From IMG/VR virus record IMGVR_UViG_3300030943_000073, positions 1 through 39,111 of that record: a stretch of 39,111 nucleotides of DNA; one strand, 5' to 3'. Positions 26,958-34,953 of this stretch are shown piece by piece (the first letter of the stretch is position 1; every line of letters begins with the position of its first letter). A model generated the notes under the pieces. It saw nothing but the letters and a program-made list of their open reading frames with translations. It was not told where the DNA came from and did no database searches. This stretch comes from a virus. A program made the position numbers and the translations under genes.

Positions 26958-27299
26958 TTATATTTTTGTTGCTGTTTTGTATTGCTCAAGAGTAAGAAGA
27001 TAACTCTCTGCAGCTTCTAATGGATTACCAGAAGAAAATAATGTAGTAAATTTCTTTTCTGGTTCAGTTGCTACTCCTTGATTAATCATTCCACCTTGAT
27101 ACATAGAATTGTCAGAAATATTAAACGCTTCTTGTTTAATACTTTGAAGTCCTTTCAATTTTACATCTATTGATAGATATGTTTTTACTGTTAGATTACA
27201 TACTTTTTGATCATAATCTAATTGAATATTACTTATTTCTAAGTAAGCTTTTGGTGTTACGATTCCATTCTTAAAGTCAATGTTTTGTTGTAATGGCAT
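26958..27299 (-). CDS. 113-aa beta-rich protein next to the tail adhesin
   Basis: The first ~60 residues alternate in beta fashion (NIQLDYDQKVCNLTVKTYLS). The second half is polar and helical, ending LEAAESYLLTLEQYKTATKI. No recognised family. It lies 14 nt below the FISUMP adhesin gene and could be a small tail or fibre-associated protein. Evidence is limited to the tight operon packing and an intact frame. Confidence 0.6.
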   Translation of the reverse strand: MPLQQNIDFKNGIVTPKAYLEISNIQLDYDQKVCNLTVKTYLSIDVKLKGLQSIKQEAFNISDNSMYQGGMINQGVATEPEKKFTTLFSSGNPLEAAESYLLTLEQYKTATKI

Positions 27300-27313
27300 A
27301 ATGTGTTTGTTTT

Positions 27314-28408
27314 TTAAATTGTATAATTATATGTTCCTGAACTTGTTGGTGTTATTGAGACTAAGGTATGATCCACTAGCGGACCACCTAAAGAAAATGG
27401 AGAAGATTGATTGGTTCCTGAATTTATCGTCAAATCTACCGTATTGCTATTATAATTAGTTCCATCAAAATATATATAGAAGACGCTTACGGTTACATTT
27501 GTGTTTACGGCTACTAAAGAATTATCAATAATATTAAGCGCCTTTAAATATATGCTGTAATAGCTTCCTCCATCGTAATTATTATGCAGTTCTATTCTAA
27601 TATTAGTGCCACTAACTACGTAATTATCAGCGTAAGACCAAGCATCATTATTTCCATAGCTACAACAAGCCCCACTAGTCGTGCTAGACCATGCTGAATT
27701 ATCAGTTATTATTGGTATATCATCACCATTTCTATATTTAGTTCCTCTTAAATTGGAAGCCATCCATATCTGGTCGCCTATTTTAACTGTCTTGTAGGTA
27801 TATCCACTGTTATCGGTCATTATTCCAGTATTTATAGAATCGTCTTTTATTAGCCTTATACTGATGCCATCATTATAAGAACCAAGGCCATCATTTTTTA
27901 TAAAATAAGGACTGTTATATTCTAATTCTCGGTAAAGTTCTGTTCCGAACAAGTAACTTTTTATTTTAATATCATAAAAATTGCCATTACTACTCCTATA
28001 CCCACTTCCAACGCCACTAAATCCATAAATATCTGTAGCGTCGGTATTTGGAGAACTCCAATGCGAAGTTCCAATTTCTTTTAATTTCCCTCCGCTTACG
28101 CCATCTCTGCCTAAAAAACTAGTAAGTGTATACCATTCATCTATAGTAGGAACGTGCCATCCATTAGGAGCAACGTTTCTACTATCTTTTATTACTCTCC
28201 AGTTATAAATTCTACCATATCCACCATTAGGCTGTACGTGTTGATAATTTCTAAAGTTATACAGACTATTCTTTGACCCGACGTAAGATGGGTCAAAATA
28301 GCCTATAGCAGCAGTATATAATTCAGTCAGACTTCTATTACTAGAATCTCCATATATTTCGGTGACAACATCCCGTTGACTGAACGAATCAGTATTTGGT
28401 ACAGGCAT
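27314..28408 (-). CDS. Tail adhesin with permuted FISUMP domain
   Basis: 364 residues. The N-terminal ~55 residues (SFSQRDVVTEIYGDSSN, then YNFRNY) look like a virion-attachment segment. Residues ~63-205 match the usual C-terminal half of FISUMP (YGRIYNWRVIKDS, GWHVPTIDEWYTL, GGKLKEIGTSHWSSPNT, DGISIRLIKDD). Residues ~213-265 match the usual N-terminal half (TVKIGDQIWMASNLRGTKYR). The final ~100 residues are a beta-sandwich-like domain rich in Thr, Ser and Asn. Its ATG directly follows the stop of the S74 tail fibre, so both are probably part of the receptor-binding apparatus. FISUMP domains in gut phages are generally assigned to adhesins. Binding target unknown. Confidence 0.75.
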   Translation of the reverse strand: MPVPNTDSFSQRDVVTEIYGDSSNRSLTELYTAAIGYFDPSYVGSKNSLYNFRNYQHVQPNGGYGRIYNWRVIKDSRNVAPNGWHVPTIDEWYTLTSFLGRDGVSGGKLKEIGTSHWSSPNTDATDIYGFSGVGSGYRSSNGNFYDIKIKSYLFGTELYRELEYNSPYFIKNDGLGSYNDGISIRLIKDDSINTGIMTDNSGYTYKTVKIGDQIWMASNLRGTKYRNGDDIPIITDNSAWSSTTSGACCSYGNNDAWSYADNYVVSGTNIRIELHNNYDGGSYYSIYLKALNIIDNSLVAVNTNVTVSVFYIYFDGTNYNSNTVDLTINSGTNQSSPFSLGGPLVDHTLVSITPTSSGTYNYTI

Positions 28409-31279
28409 TTATTTATTCTTTAATTTGTTTATTTCGACTTCTAAATATGCGATCTTGGCTACCAGCAAATCAATGTATTTTACTTTATACTCGCCCTCTT
28501 TATCCCCAGTTACAAATTCAGAATAACCACCACTAAGTAAATCTTGGGCTATAGTACCAAATCTAAGTTCCTCTAAGTTGTCTTTAAAATTAAATGATAC
28601 TAAATTAAGTTTACTGTAGTCTTTAATAATTGGTTGGATATTAGTTTTTAAAGTTCTATCTGATGATAAAATAAAATTACTAGCAGTAACAGTACCATTA
28701 AAATAACCATTCCCACCAACTCCAATACCACCTCCAACAACTAATGCGCCAGTAATAGGTGAGATTGAGGCGGTTGTTGAAGATACATTTAATTCACCTG
28801 TTTTTAAAATTTTTACTCTTTCTCCCCATCCACCGTTATATGTCCAAAATGATAGGTAATTTGCTGCTCCATTTTCTGTTGCAGGGGCTATAATGCCGCC
28901 GCCATCTGTGGTATATCCAAGCTGTATTCCATTTAGGTCAGTATTATTACCTGTGAATATGCTTATTCTCTTTCCTATTCCGCTAAAAGCTAAATCTAAG
29001 TCTGTTTTTACTGCGAATTTAAATTCATCTGCCCTAATGCCACCAACCCCTGCTTTAGTTCCGTTATCACTTATCAAGCTATTCACAAAATTACTCCCAT
29101 TCCATTTAGGAATATAGTTGGTTGTAAGGCTTGAAGTAAGGTTATTTCCGTTTAAGAGAAATCCTGTTGAGCTTACGGTGGAAGAAAAGGTTGCTGTATT
29201 ATTGGCGTTTAGACTTAATGTTAATGATGGTGTAGTAGTAGAATTATTGTTTGTATAAAATTTTATTCCTGCACCGCCAGCATCATCAGATCCATCTCCA
29301 TGGTAATTAGTTATTTTACCTGATAACCAAGTAGTCCCAAACTTTTTGTGGTATAAATTAATTTCAGTTGGAACATCTCCTGTCTGATTATCAACTACTA
29401 ATGAATTGAATTTACCATAACCACTTGATGTTACACTCGAAGCAAAAGTTGCTGCTCCTGATGGTTTTAATGTAAGTGCGTCAATAGGAGTATTATTCCC
29501 TAAACTAGAATTAACTGTAAATTTAATATAAGTCCCTGTTGTATGTTGAAACTCATTACCAAATGATATAGTTGATTCATTAGTATCTAAAGCAACACCC
29601 CTTATTATTTTATCATAATAAGGGGAAGATGTTGTACCATTTCCTGAATTTAAAACTCTATAGTATAATGCTGTTAGACTAGAATCAGTTCTAATATCAC
29701 CATCAATCCACATATTTGCGGATTGAGCAGATAAGTTTTGAGCTAATATAAAAGGTCCATAATTTCCTAAATCATTAGTAAATTGACTCAAGGATGTTGG
29801 TTTTCCACTAATTTCTGAATAAACATAACTTGGTTTTGTAGCAGCTTTAGCCCAAGCATAAACATCACTTGCCGGTAAAGTTGTTGGATAAGCGGGAAGT
29901 CCATAACCACTAACAGTAGTTGGATGGTTCCCATCATGCCATTGCAGAGCGTTTACAACATTAGAAAGCCCAAAATCTGCCTTACTAAGTACTATTACTC
30001 CTGTATAACCATTTACTGAACTTACAGCATCTGTGTTATCTACTTTCCCCCAGGTAGTGCCATTAGATATCAACCAGTCACCAACTTTCCATTCACTTAT
30101 AGTACCCATAGTCGTATTTCCGGCTACTGATACTATATAATAATCTCCATTTGAAGTTGGTATTGATGGTAATAATGGTAAATTGGTAGAAGCATCCCAT
30201 AAACCTTTGTAATTTACTTGACCAAGTAATGAGACTGGTATTTGTGATAATGGTATTTTAGTATCACTTCCTAGTGTAGCTACTCCATTAGCTACTCCTA
30301 TAAGTGATGATGCTATTCTAGATGTAGCATCTATAGCATTTATGGTTATATTGGTCGATCCATCAAACGAAACTCCGTTTATAGTTCTTGATGTTTGAAG
30401 TCGTATTGCTGTTCCTGCATTTCCGGTTATATCTGTCTGATCACCGGTATTTATTCCTGATACATTATCTAATGCTATTATGTTTGCATGGATATCAGTA
30501 GAATATATTCCAGCCGGCTGTTTATTATTGAATATAGTCCAATCAGAATAACTTAATGAACCAGTAGTAGTACCTGATGCTAATGCTAATGATAATTGTT
30601 GATTATCCAATGAAAGGCCATTAGCGGAACCCAAAGTAAGTGGATTATGATTTCTATAGCTAAGCTTCTGTATTGCGGTAAGAACAGTATCTGATGGACT
30701 TACAGTACCTTCTGTTGCTACATATCCTTCAAGGTAAGTACCAAGAACTCTATTATAGGTAAAATAAAGATTGTCTGCTTCAGTAACTTCGGAAGTAGTA
30801 TAGGATGGTTTAGAAGCAGAAAGAGCCCAAGAGTATATGTCTGTTATTCCATATCCTTGGACTGTTATTGGTTTGTTTAATAAACCCGAGAATGTCAATT
30901 GGTGTGGATTACCACTAGCTTGTGAATGATCGTAAGCAATCTTACCTAAATCACCATAGTAAGCATTTATATGAAGATTGCCAAGAACTAAATTTTGGAC
31001 TGGAGCAAACAAAACCCATTGTCCATTTTTTCGACAATAGATTTGTTCGTCCGGAGCATCACCGATACCGCTAGTAAAAAATGTAGTTGAAGGTTCTACA
31101 ATGTAAGTAACCTTTGTATCGCTTAAAATAACTTCAAATTGTTCTTTGTTTTCAGTAAATATCACTTCGTAAGTGACAATCACATTATCCAATACCAATT
31201 CAAAGATTGCTTCTTTAGCGTTTATGTTTTCTTCATTGCTTCCACTCGTTTCATCTACCGTAATAGAATAGACATCCAT
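28409..31279 (-). CDS. Tail fibre with C-terminal S74 intramolecular chaperone
   Basis: 956 residues. The N-terminal ~100 residues are a strand-rich domain, probably for attachment. The shaft is Ser/Thr/Gly/Asn-rich with repeated motifs such as YSWALSASKPSYTTSEV and YAWAKAATKPSYVYSEI. The last 84 residues begin SDRTLKTNIQP and form a short S74 domain: Ser873 and Lys878 match the Ser-Lys dyad of these self-cleaving chaperones, followed by FGTIAQDLL and a helix (LLVAKIAYLEVEINKLK). S74 domains trimerise the fibre, then cleave themselves off. It is the first long gene of the receptor-binding group. Confidence 0.85.
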   Translation of the reverse strand: MDVYSITVDETSGSNEENINAKEAIFELVLDNVIVTYEVIFTENKEQFEVILSDTKVTYIVEPSTTFFTSGIGDAPDEQIYCRKNGQWVLFAPVQNLVLGNLHINAYYGDLGKIAYDHSQASGNPHQLTFSGLLNKPITVQGYGITDIYSWALSASKPSYTTSEVTEADNLYFTYNRVLGTYLEGYVATEGTVSPSDTVLTAIQKLSYRNHNPLTLGSANGLSLDNQQLSLALASGTTTGSLSYSDWTIFNNKQPAGIYSTDIHANIIALDNVSGINTGDQTDITGNAGTAIRLQTSRTINGVSFDGSTNITINAIDATSRIASSLIGVANGVATLGSDTKIPLSQIPVSLLGQVNYKGLWDASTNLPLLPSIPTSNGDYYIVSVAGNTTMGTISEWKVGDWLISNGTTWGKVDNTDAVSSVNGYTGVIVLSKADFGLSNVVNALQWHDGNHPTTVSGYGLPAYPTTLPASDVYAWAKAATKPSYVYSEISGKPTSLSQFTNDLGNYGPFILAQNLSAQSANMWIDGDIRTDSSLTALYYRVLNSGNGTTSSPYYDKIIRGVALDTNESTISFGNEFQHTTGTYIKFTVNSSLGNNTPIDALTLKPSGAATFASSVTSSGYGKFNSLVVDNQTGDVPTEINLYHKKFGTTWLSGKITNYHGDGSDDAGGAGIKFYTNNNSTTTPSLTLSLNANNTATFSSTVSSTGFLLNGNNLTSSLTTNYIPKWNGSNFVNSLISDNGTKAGVGGIRADEFKFAVKTDLDLAFSGIGKRISIFTGNNTDLNGIQLGYTTDGGGIIAPATENGAANYLSFWTYNGGWGERVKILKTGELNVSSTTASISPITGALVVGGGIGVGGNGYFNGTVTASNFILSSDRTLKTNIQPIIKDYSKLNLVSFNFKDNLEELRFGTIAQDLLSGGYSEFVTGDKEGEYKVKYIDLLVAKIAYLEVEINKLKNK

Positions 31280-31281
31280 GA

Positions 31282-31638
31282 TTATCTTGGTGTTGTAATT
31301 GGTAATACTTCTCTTCTTCCTGGTGCAAAACCAGTAATCTTTTTACCACTAGCAAGAATAATATTAAAATCAAATTCATATTCAGCCGGTTCAGCATTCA
31401 TTACATGTTCTGGAATGATAATAAAATTTTCAGAAACTTGTATTGTATTATCTTCTGTAGAATATGATTTACCTAATATATTTCTATTCATTAAATTCAT
31501 AAGAACATTAGCTGCAGTCATATCAACCGGTACACGTATCTTTTGAGTACTATCTGCCGGATCATCAATAAGTGTATTTATTTCAATTTTATATTCTGGT
31601 ACTGTAGAACCAAAAAATACTGGGTCAAGGACTATCAT
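31282..31638 (-). CDS. 118-aa beta-rich tail protein candidate
   Basis: Alternating strand pattern throughout (PEYKIEINTLIDDP, EFDFNIILASGKKITGF), with no membrane segment. The end (GRREVLPITTPR) is 3 nt before the tail fibre start. Small beta proteins directly before fibre genes often link fibre and tail. That role is only inferred. The start at MIVLDPVFFG is the only Met near the previous stop, 4 nt away. Confidence 0.65.
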   Translation of the reverse strand: MIVLDPVFFGSTVPEYKIEINTLIDDPADSTQKIRVPVDMTAANVLMNLMNRNILGKSYSTEDNTIQVSENFIIIPEHVMNAEPAEYEFDFNIILASGKKITGFAPGRREVLPITTPR

Positions 31639-31642
31639 AATA

Positions 31643-32314
31643 TTATTCTTTTGCTCGTGGGAACTCTTCTGTAATCGTTATCTTAGCGACTTCCTTTTGA
31701 TTCTCAAACATTGTTGCTGAGTACCGCTTCTTAATGGCATCTTTGTTTACATTTGCCAATACCTTTACATAATAATCATACAAATCACTAGCTTGCTTCA
31801 AAGCATCAAGTCGCTCTTTTGTATTTGGAATATCTATCTCAACTTCATGAACCCGGTCTATCATTTGTTCTCCGGCATCATCAAGTTCTTTATGTGTAAC
31901 CTTAATCTTTTTCTTGATCATATGTGGCATTTTTTGTACTACCTCAGAGAACATATCAATATCCTCTTTTAATGTATCAAGCAAAATCTCATTTCGGGTC
32001 CTGGAATATTTCAAATAACCATGAATACATTTCTGAACCCATTCATTTTCTTCAAAATCGCTAATCTTTTTATAGGATCCAGTATGGCTTTTTACAGCTT
32101 GCATACGACGTTGTGGTAACGGTTGATTATGAAGATAAGAACGTTCTTCTCCAAAGACTTTATACACATAGTAGATATAAGCCATAGCCTTATAGAAAAA
32201 GACCTTATTTGTACTTGTATCATAACGTTTAAAATCTCTGAACTCAGGCATCTGCATTGCCATCTCAGTAACTTTCACTACTGAATCCTCAAGATATAAA
32301 AAATCTTCTTGCAT
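31643..32314 (-). CDS. 223-aa helical, charged protein of unknown function
   Basis: Helix-rich and charged, with MAYIYYVYKVFGEERSYL near 50, HKELDDAGEQMIDRVHEVEI near 145 and a long helix of LDALKQASDLYDYYVKVLAN. No signal peptide, TM or catalytic motif. It is flanked closely by two small genes (3 and 4 nt) upstream of the tail-fibre pair. Possibly a tail or assembly protein conserved in crAss-like phages, but I cannot name it. Confidence 0.65.
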   Translation of the reverse strand: MQEDFLYLEDSVVKVTEMAMQMPEFRDFKRYDTSTNKVFFYKAMAYIYYVYKVFGEERSYLHNQPLPQRRMQAVKSHTGSYKKISDFEENEWVQKCIHGYLKYSRTRNEILLDTLKEDIDMFSEVVQKMPHMIKKKIKVTHKELDDAGEQMIDRVHEVEIDIPNTKERLDALKQASDLYDYYVKVLANVNKDAIKKRYSATMFENQKEVAKITITEEFPRAKE

Positions 32315-32317
32315 ATA

Positions 32318-32605
32318 TTAATAGTTTTTATAAACACCCTCGCGATTAATAAACATCATAGCTTCTAAAATTCCTTTTAAGGCGACATCCAAAGGAACTA
32401 ATTCTTTTGAATGCATAATATCTGTTTCAACAACATTGTTGACAACATGTTTTACTTTTATGCCTATAAGACGACTTACTCGAATAGACTTTCCATTCTT
32501 ATCTTTTATCTCTTTGCTTTTGAAGATAGCATGATCGACAGTATAGACTTCTTTCAGATTAGTGATATTCACTACCGGAATACTAGGTTTTATCCAATTT
32601 GACAT
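32318..32605 (-). CDS. 95-aa small protein, first gene of the tail-fibre operon
   Basis: An N-terminal ~70-residue strand-rich part (VVNITNLKEVYTVDHAIFKS, LIGIKVKHVVNNVVETDIM) is followed by a C-terminal helix (DVALKGILEAMMFINREG). No family recognised. Its ATG lies 24 nt below a TATCTTTG box and just past a hairpin that follows the SSB-like gene, so it probably opens a new transcript running into the fibre and lysis genes. Confidence 0.6.
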   Translation of the reverse strand: MSNWIKPSIPVVNITNLKEVYTVDHAIFKSKEIKDKNGKSIRVSRLIGIKVKHVVNNVVETDIMHSKELVPLDVALKGILEAMMFINREGVYKNY

Positions 32606-32628
32606 ATTATATGTTTTAAAGTTATGCG

Positions 32629-32636
32629 CAAAGATA
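32629..32636 (-). promoter_or_regulatory. Candidate promoter -7 box for the tail-fibre/lysis operon
   Basis: TATCTTTG on the minus strand fits the Bacteroides -7 consensus TAnnTTTG, 23 nt above the ATG at 32605. A TTTG is present upstream at 32653-32650 but with only 13 nt between, shorter than the usual 19. Placement just after a hairpin supports a transcript boundary. Confidence 0.5.
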
Positions 32637-32655
32637 TAAATTGTTTTTGCAAAGA

Positions 32656-32685
32656 AGAGAAGATAGTATTTAAACTATCCTCTCT
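32656..32685 (-). terminator. Hairpin below the SSB-like gene, probable terminator
   Basis: A 12-bp stem, arms 32656-32667 and 32674-32685 with a 6-nt loop. The odd pair is G-U in minus-strand RNA and A-C in plus-strand RNA. A pyrimidine-rich stretch with several U residues follows it. It stands 58 nt past the SSB-like stop, and the promoter box lies beyond it. Confidence 0.6.
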
Positions 32686-32742
32686 TTAATTTACAATAGT
32701 GTTTAATTGACTGTTTTATTTTTGCGGGATTACAGTAAACCC

Positions 32743-33171
32743 TTAATTAAAAGGCAAATCACTTCCTTCATTAGCACCTACTTGCAAAGGATTAGTGTTA
32801 TGAACAACACCACCACTATTTGCATTCGGATAAATTACAGCACCAGCTGGTGGAGTCATACTATTACTACTAGGAACTAGCATTCCAGGAACATCTGCCG
32901 GAACTTCCGGTTTTTGTACAGAAACAACAGTAAGTTCATTGAAATATTTATCTTGCCATGGCTTACCTTTTGTTTCAATCTCACAATCAATATGCAATGT
33001 AGGATTAGCCAAGAAATACTCATGAATATCAGTAAAGCATTTCACACTGAACTCAACATTATCAATCACACTCTTTACAATCCATGTACCAATTATATAA
33101 GGACCATTCTGGCCGGAACCTTCATAATTAGAAAAATTCTTTACCAACGCTATTCTTTGTACTACTTTCAT
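32743..33171 (-). CDS. ssb: Single-stranded-DNA-binding-like protein with acidic/Phe tip
   Basis: 142 residues. The first ~90 form a strand-rich, OB-fold-like core (MKVVQRIALVKNFSNYEGS, then FNELTVVSVQKP). The middle is Pro/Asn/Gly-rich and disordered. The end, NEGSDLPFN, is close to the DDxPF tip by which SSB proteins recruit partners. A short core, disordered linker and conserved tip are the classical SSB plan, so the call is fairly good, although the core lacks motifs that I can pin down. It would coat ssDNA in replication or recombination. Its ATG overlaps the stop of the previous gene (ATGA). Confidence 0.65.
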   Translation of the reverse strand: MKVVQRIALVKNFSNYEGSGQNGPYIIGTWIVKSVIDNVEFSVKCFTDIHEYFLANPTLHIDCEIETKGKPWQDKYFNELTVVSVQKPEVPADVPGMLVPSSNSMTPPAGAVIYPNANSGGVVHNTNPLQVGANEGSDLPFN

Positions 33172-33896
33172 TTCTTCGTTCTTCTTTTTGTTCTATTTTG
33201 AAATACCATTCTTTTCTCTTCATTTTCAACTACCGTATTCCATTCCCAACGGTAACGCATTACTTCATAACCATAGTTTACTGACAGAAGCAAATGGAAT
33301 AGCCTATAAGCTTCGATAGGAACTGAAACAGTACCATGGTTCAATAAAGTAATCAACCACGTAGGAAGCATGTTTGCGTTGCTTATCTGACGTTCATTAT
33401 CCTTGTCAATATCACTAACAATTAGTATTGGAGCATTTTCAGGAACTGACATTAAAGCATTAATGATTACTTGCTGTTCTGAAAGATTTTCAGACAAAGA
33501 CAAATTCGTTTTAAATGTATCAGAATATTGTTTTTTATAAACAGATAAAGTATTCTGTAAACTTAAAAGAACTGACCCCAAATTATCTCTAGAAAAATAT
33601 ATTTCTCCCTTTTTTATACTATCAATAAATTCTTCTACATCAAGTAAATTACTTTTCTCTCCATAAGAAAACATAATCTTAATAGTAGAGTCAGTAAACA
33701 TTACTAATCTTATTTCAGTAAACTCTTTTACAAAAGGAGCCTCAGTAGAACTAAAGACCCTACCACAAGTTTGACAACTATACAAATACTTCTCATTACC
33801 CCGAGCGTCTACTACACTACCATGGAACAATGAACCTCGCGTATCACAACGCCTTACTAAGCACTTTAAAAGTGCACCTAATGAACGATTACTCAT
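33168..33896 (-). CDS. 242-aa protein with Cys pairs, leading the minus-strand block
   Basis: CLVRRC at residues ~12-17 and CQTC near 38-41 could form a treble-clef or zinc-ribbon site. The rest is mixed helix/strand with acidic stretches (DVEEFIDSIKKGEIYF) and a basic C-terminus (FQNRTKRRTKK). No family recognised. It is the first minus-strand gene after the divergent region and is coupled to the SSB-like gene by a 4-nt overlap, so it may act on DNA with it or in late gene control. Alternatively it is simply structural. Confidence 0.65.
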   Translation of the reverse strand: MSNRSLGALLKCLVRRCDTRGSLFHGSVVDARGNEKYLYSCQTCGRVFSSTEAPFVKEFTEIRLVMFTDSTIKIMFSYGEKSNLLDVEEFIDSIKKGEIYFSRDNLGSVLLSLQNTLSVYKKQYSDTFKTNLSLSENLSEQQVIINALMSVPENAPILIVSDIDKDNERQISNANMLPTWLITLLNHGTVSVPIEAYRLFHLLLSVNYGYEVMRYRWEWNTVVENEEKRMVFQNRTKRRTKK

Positions 33897-33923
33897 AAAT
33901 TATTCTTTTTAAAAATTACACCC

Positions 33924-33931
33924 CAAAGATA
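33924..33931 (-). promoter_or_regulatory. Candidate promoter -7 box heading the minus-strand block
   Basis: TATCTTTG on the minus strand matches TAnnTTTG, 27 nt above the ATG at 33896. At the 19-nt spacing the sequence is TATG rather than TTTG, three of four matches. It sits in the divergent region between the two strand blocks. Confidence 0.5.
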
Positions 33932-34011
33932 ATCAATAAATAAACAACTACATAGTAACAATACTATTATAAAATACCATTAACAATATAACCAATCCAA
34001 TGAAGAACATA

Positions 34012-34131
34012 CCCTACACTACCCTACCCCTTATTATACCCACCATACCTACTACTCCCGAAATACAAACCCCCTGGACATACCCTATACCAAATTACAA
34101 GCTCTCTGGATACTCTCTAGTAACTCCCCCC
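34012..34131. other. C-tract region at the divergent boundary (G-tracts on the minus strand)
   Basis: Eight runs of three to six C lie within 120 bp: 34012-34014, 34022-34024, 34027-34030, 34039-34041, 34057-34059, 34070-34074, 34083-34085 and 34126-34131. The surrounding DNA is about two-thirds A+T. On the minus strand these are G-runs, four of them (34041 to 34012) with spacers of 8, 2 and 7 nt, which could form a G-quadruplex. No gene covers 33897-34177. Confidence 0.6.
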
Positions 34132-34177
34132 GGTTAGACGATATAAAAAATTAATTACAAATTAAAAACAAATTATT

Positions 34178-34540
34178 ATGAGCAAATTATTGTATGTAGC
34201 GACAAAAGCCGCTGAGTTGAAATTCGACCTTAGTGACATGGTGCCAACATCGTTTGAAATCATCAATCAGTTTTACAAAGATGGTAGTCAAAAGACTGCA
34301 GCCGGCAAGTTGGTAAAAATTGAAGCAGCTAATGCTGACGTAAACAATCCAAACCTTCGTATCTGGTGTACATTGGCTATCGCTGGAATGACTGACAACT
34401 TCTGTCAAGAAGTAACACGCATGAACTCATGTGGGTTTGATTCAGTAATTGACAAAGAAGAAGCTGCTAAAGGATTCATTAAACTTAAAGCAGGTGCTAA
34501 GATCAACTGCTTAGGTGGTGAAATCAAATACAGCATGTAA
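34178..34540 (+). CDS. 120-aa protein of unknown function, single-gene transcript
   Basis: A beta-rich middle and a C-terminal small Gly/Lys-rich part (KAGAKINCLGGEIKYSM), with the N-terminal ~25 residues (KLLYVATKAAELKFDLSDMV) helical. No family recognised. It uses more C- and G-ending codons than its neighbours and is followed after 7 nt by a strong intrinsic terminator. It therefore looks like a monocistronic, highly expressed gene, the first on the plus strand after the divergent region. This could fit an early protein or a virion protein. Confidence 0.7.
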   Translation: MSKLLYVATKAAELKFDLSDMVPTSFEIINQFYKDGSQKTAAGKLVKIEAANADVNNPNLRIWCTLAIAGMTDNFCQEVTRMNSCGFDSVIDKEEAAKGFIKLKAGAKINCLGGEIKYSM

Positions 34541-34547
34541 GAACAAC

Positions 34548-34579
34548 AAAGGGAGATGTAATGTCTCCCTTTTTTTTAA
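34548..34579 (+). terminator. Strong intrinsic terminator after the 120-aa gene
   Basis: An 8-bp perfect stem (AAGGGAGA with TCTCCCTT, 34549-34556 and 34564-34571) around a 7-nt loop runs directly into a tract of T residues. It begins 7 nt after the stop codon. Confidence 0.92.
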
Positions 34580-34687
34580 TACTATTACCTCGAAATACTT
34601 GCTTGCTAGAGTTGTTGCGGACTGGCTTGTTTAAGTGATTGCCTCGCGCACGTTCATTATATTATATACTAACTAATACTTATCATT

Positions 34688-34861
34688 ATGAAATCAAATA
34701 AACATATCATTGAGCATATCATATATGCCTTTATCTTCGGTATTGCAACTGTATACTTCTTTACTCATACACATATATATGGTAAAGCTATTCTTATTGG
34801 TTGTATTGCCTTATTTGCTGTAAACGTACATGAAGCTATTGCTCATTATAGAAATAGATAA
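34688..34861 (+). CDS. 57-aa small membrane protein, overlooked gene
   Basis: ATG at 34688, TAA ending at 34861, too short for usual gene calling. The product has two hydrophobic segments (YAFIFGIATVYFF and AILIGCIALFAV) separated by a His/Tyr turn (THTHIYGK), and a basic end (HYRNR). Codons are regular and the upstream leader (ACTAATACTTATCATT) is A/T-rich like those of neighbouring genes. Function unknown, perhaps a small host-membrane-modifying phage protein. It ends 7 nt before the multi-hairpin element. Confidence 0.65.
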   Translation: MKSNKHIIEHIIYAFIFGIATVYFFTHTHIYGKAILIGCIALFAVNVHEAIAHYRNR

Positions 34862-34868
34862 TACTACT

Positions 34869-34953
34869 AATTGATGGCGTTACTCGTGAGAGTAGATGCA
34901 TTTGATTCTATCGGTACCTCATTTCACCCAACAAGGTGCAGAAGCCATCAATT
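34869..34953. repeat. 85-nt inverted-repeat element with internal hairpins (structured RNA or DNA)
   Basis: Perfect 10-bp outer arms: AATTGATGGC at 34869-34878 and GCCATCAATT at 34944-34953. Inside are TACTC-GTGA-GAGTA and CACC-CAACAA-GGTG hairpins, plus a weaker TAGA/TCTA pair between them. Together they give a branched fold. It lies in the convergent gap between the 57-aa gene and the HTH gene and has no T-tract on either side, so it is not a classic terminator. Confidence 0.6.

Noticed and set aside
34541-34687. Search for a gene or tRNA between the terminator and the 57-aa gene
   Set aside because: No frame of more than a few codons with a proper start and no cloverleaf. It only contains the GGCTTGTTTAAG repeat.
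34869-34953. Reading the 85-nt element as a second tRNA gene
   Set aside because: The first hairpin loop is 4 nt instead of 7-9, the last lacks a TTC-type loop, and no 5-bp anticodon stem with a 7-nt loop can be drawn.
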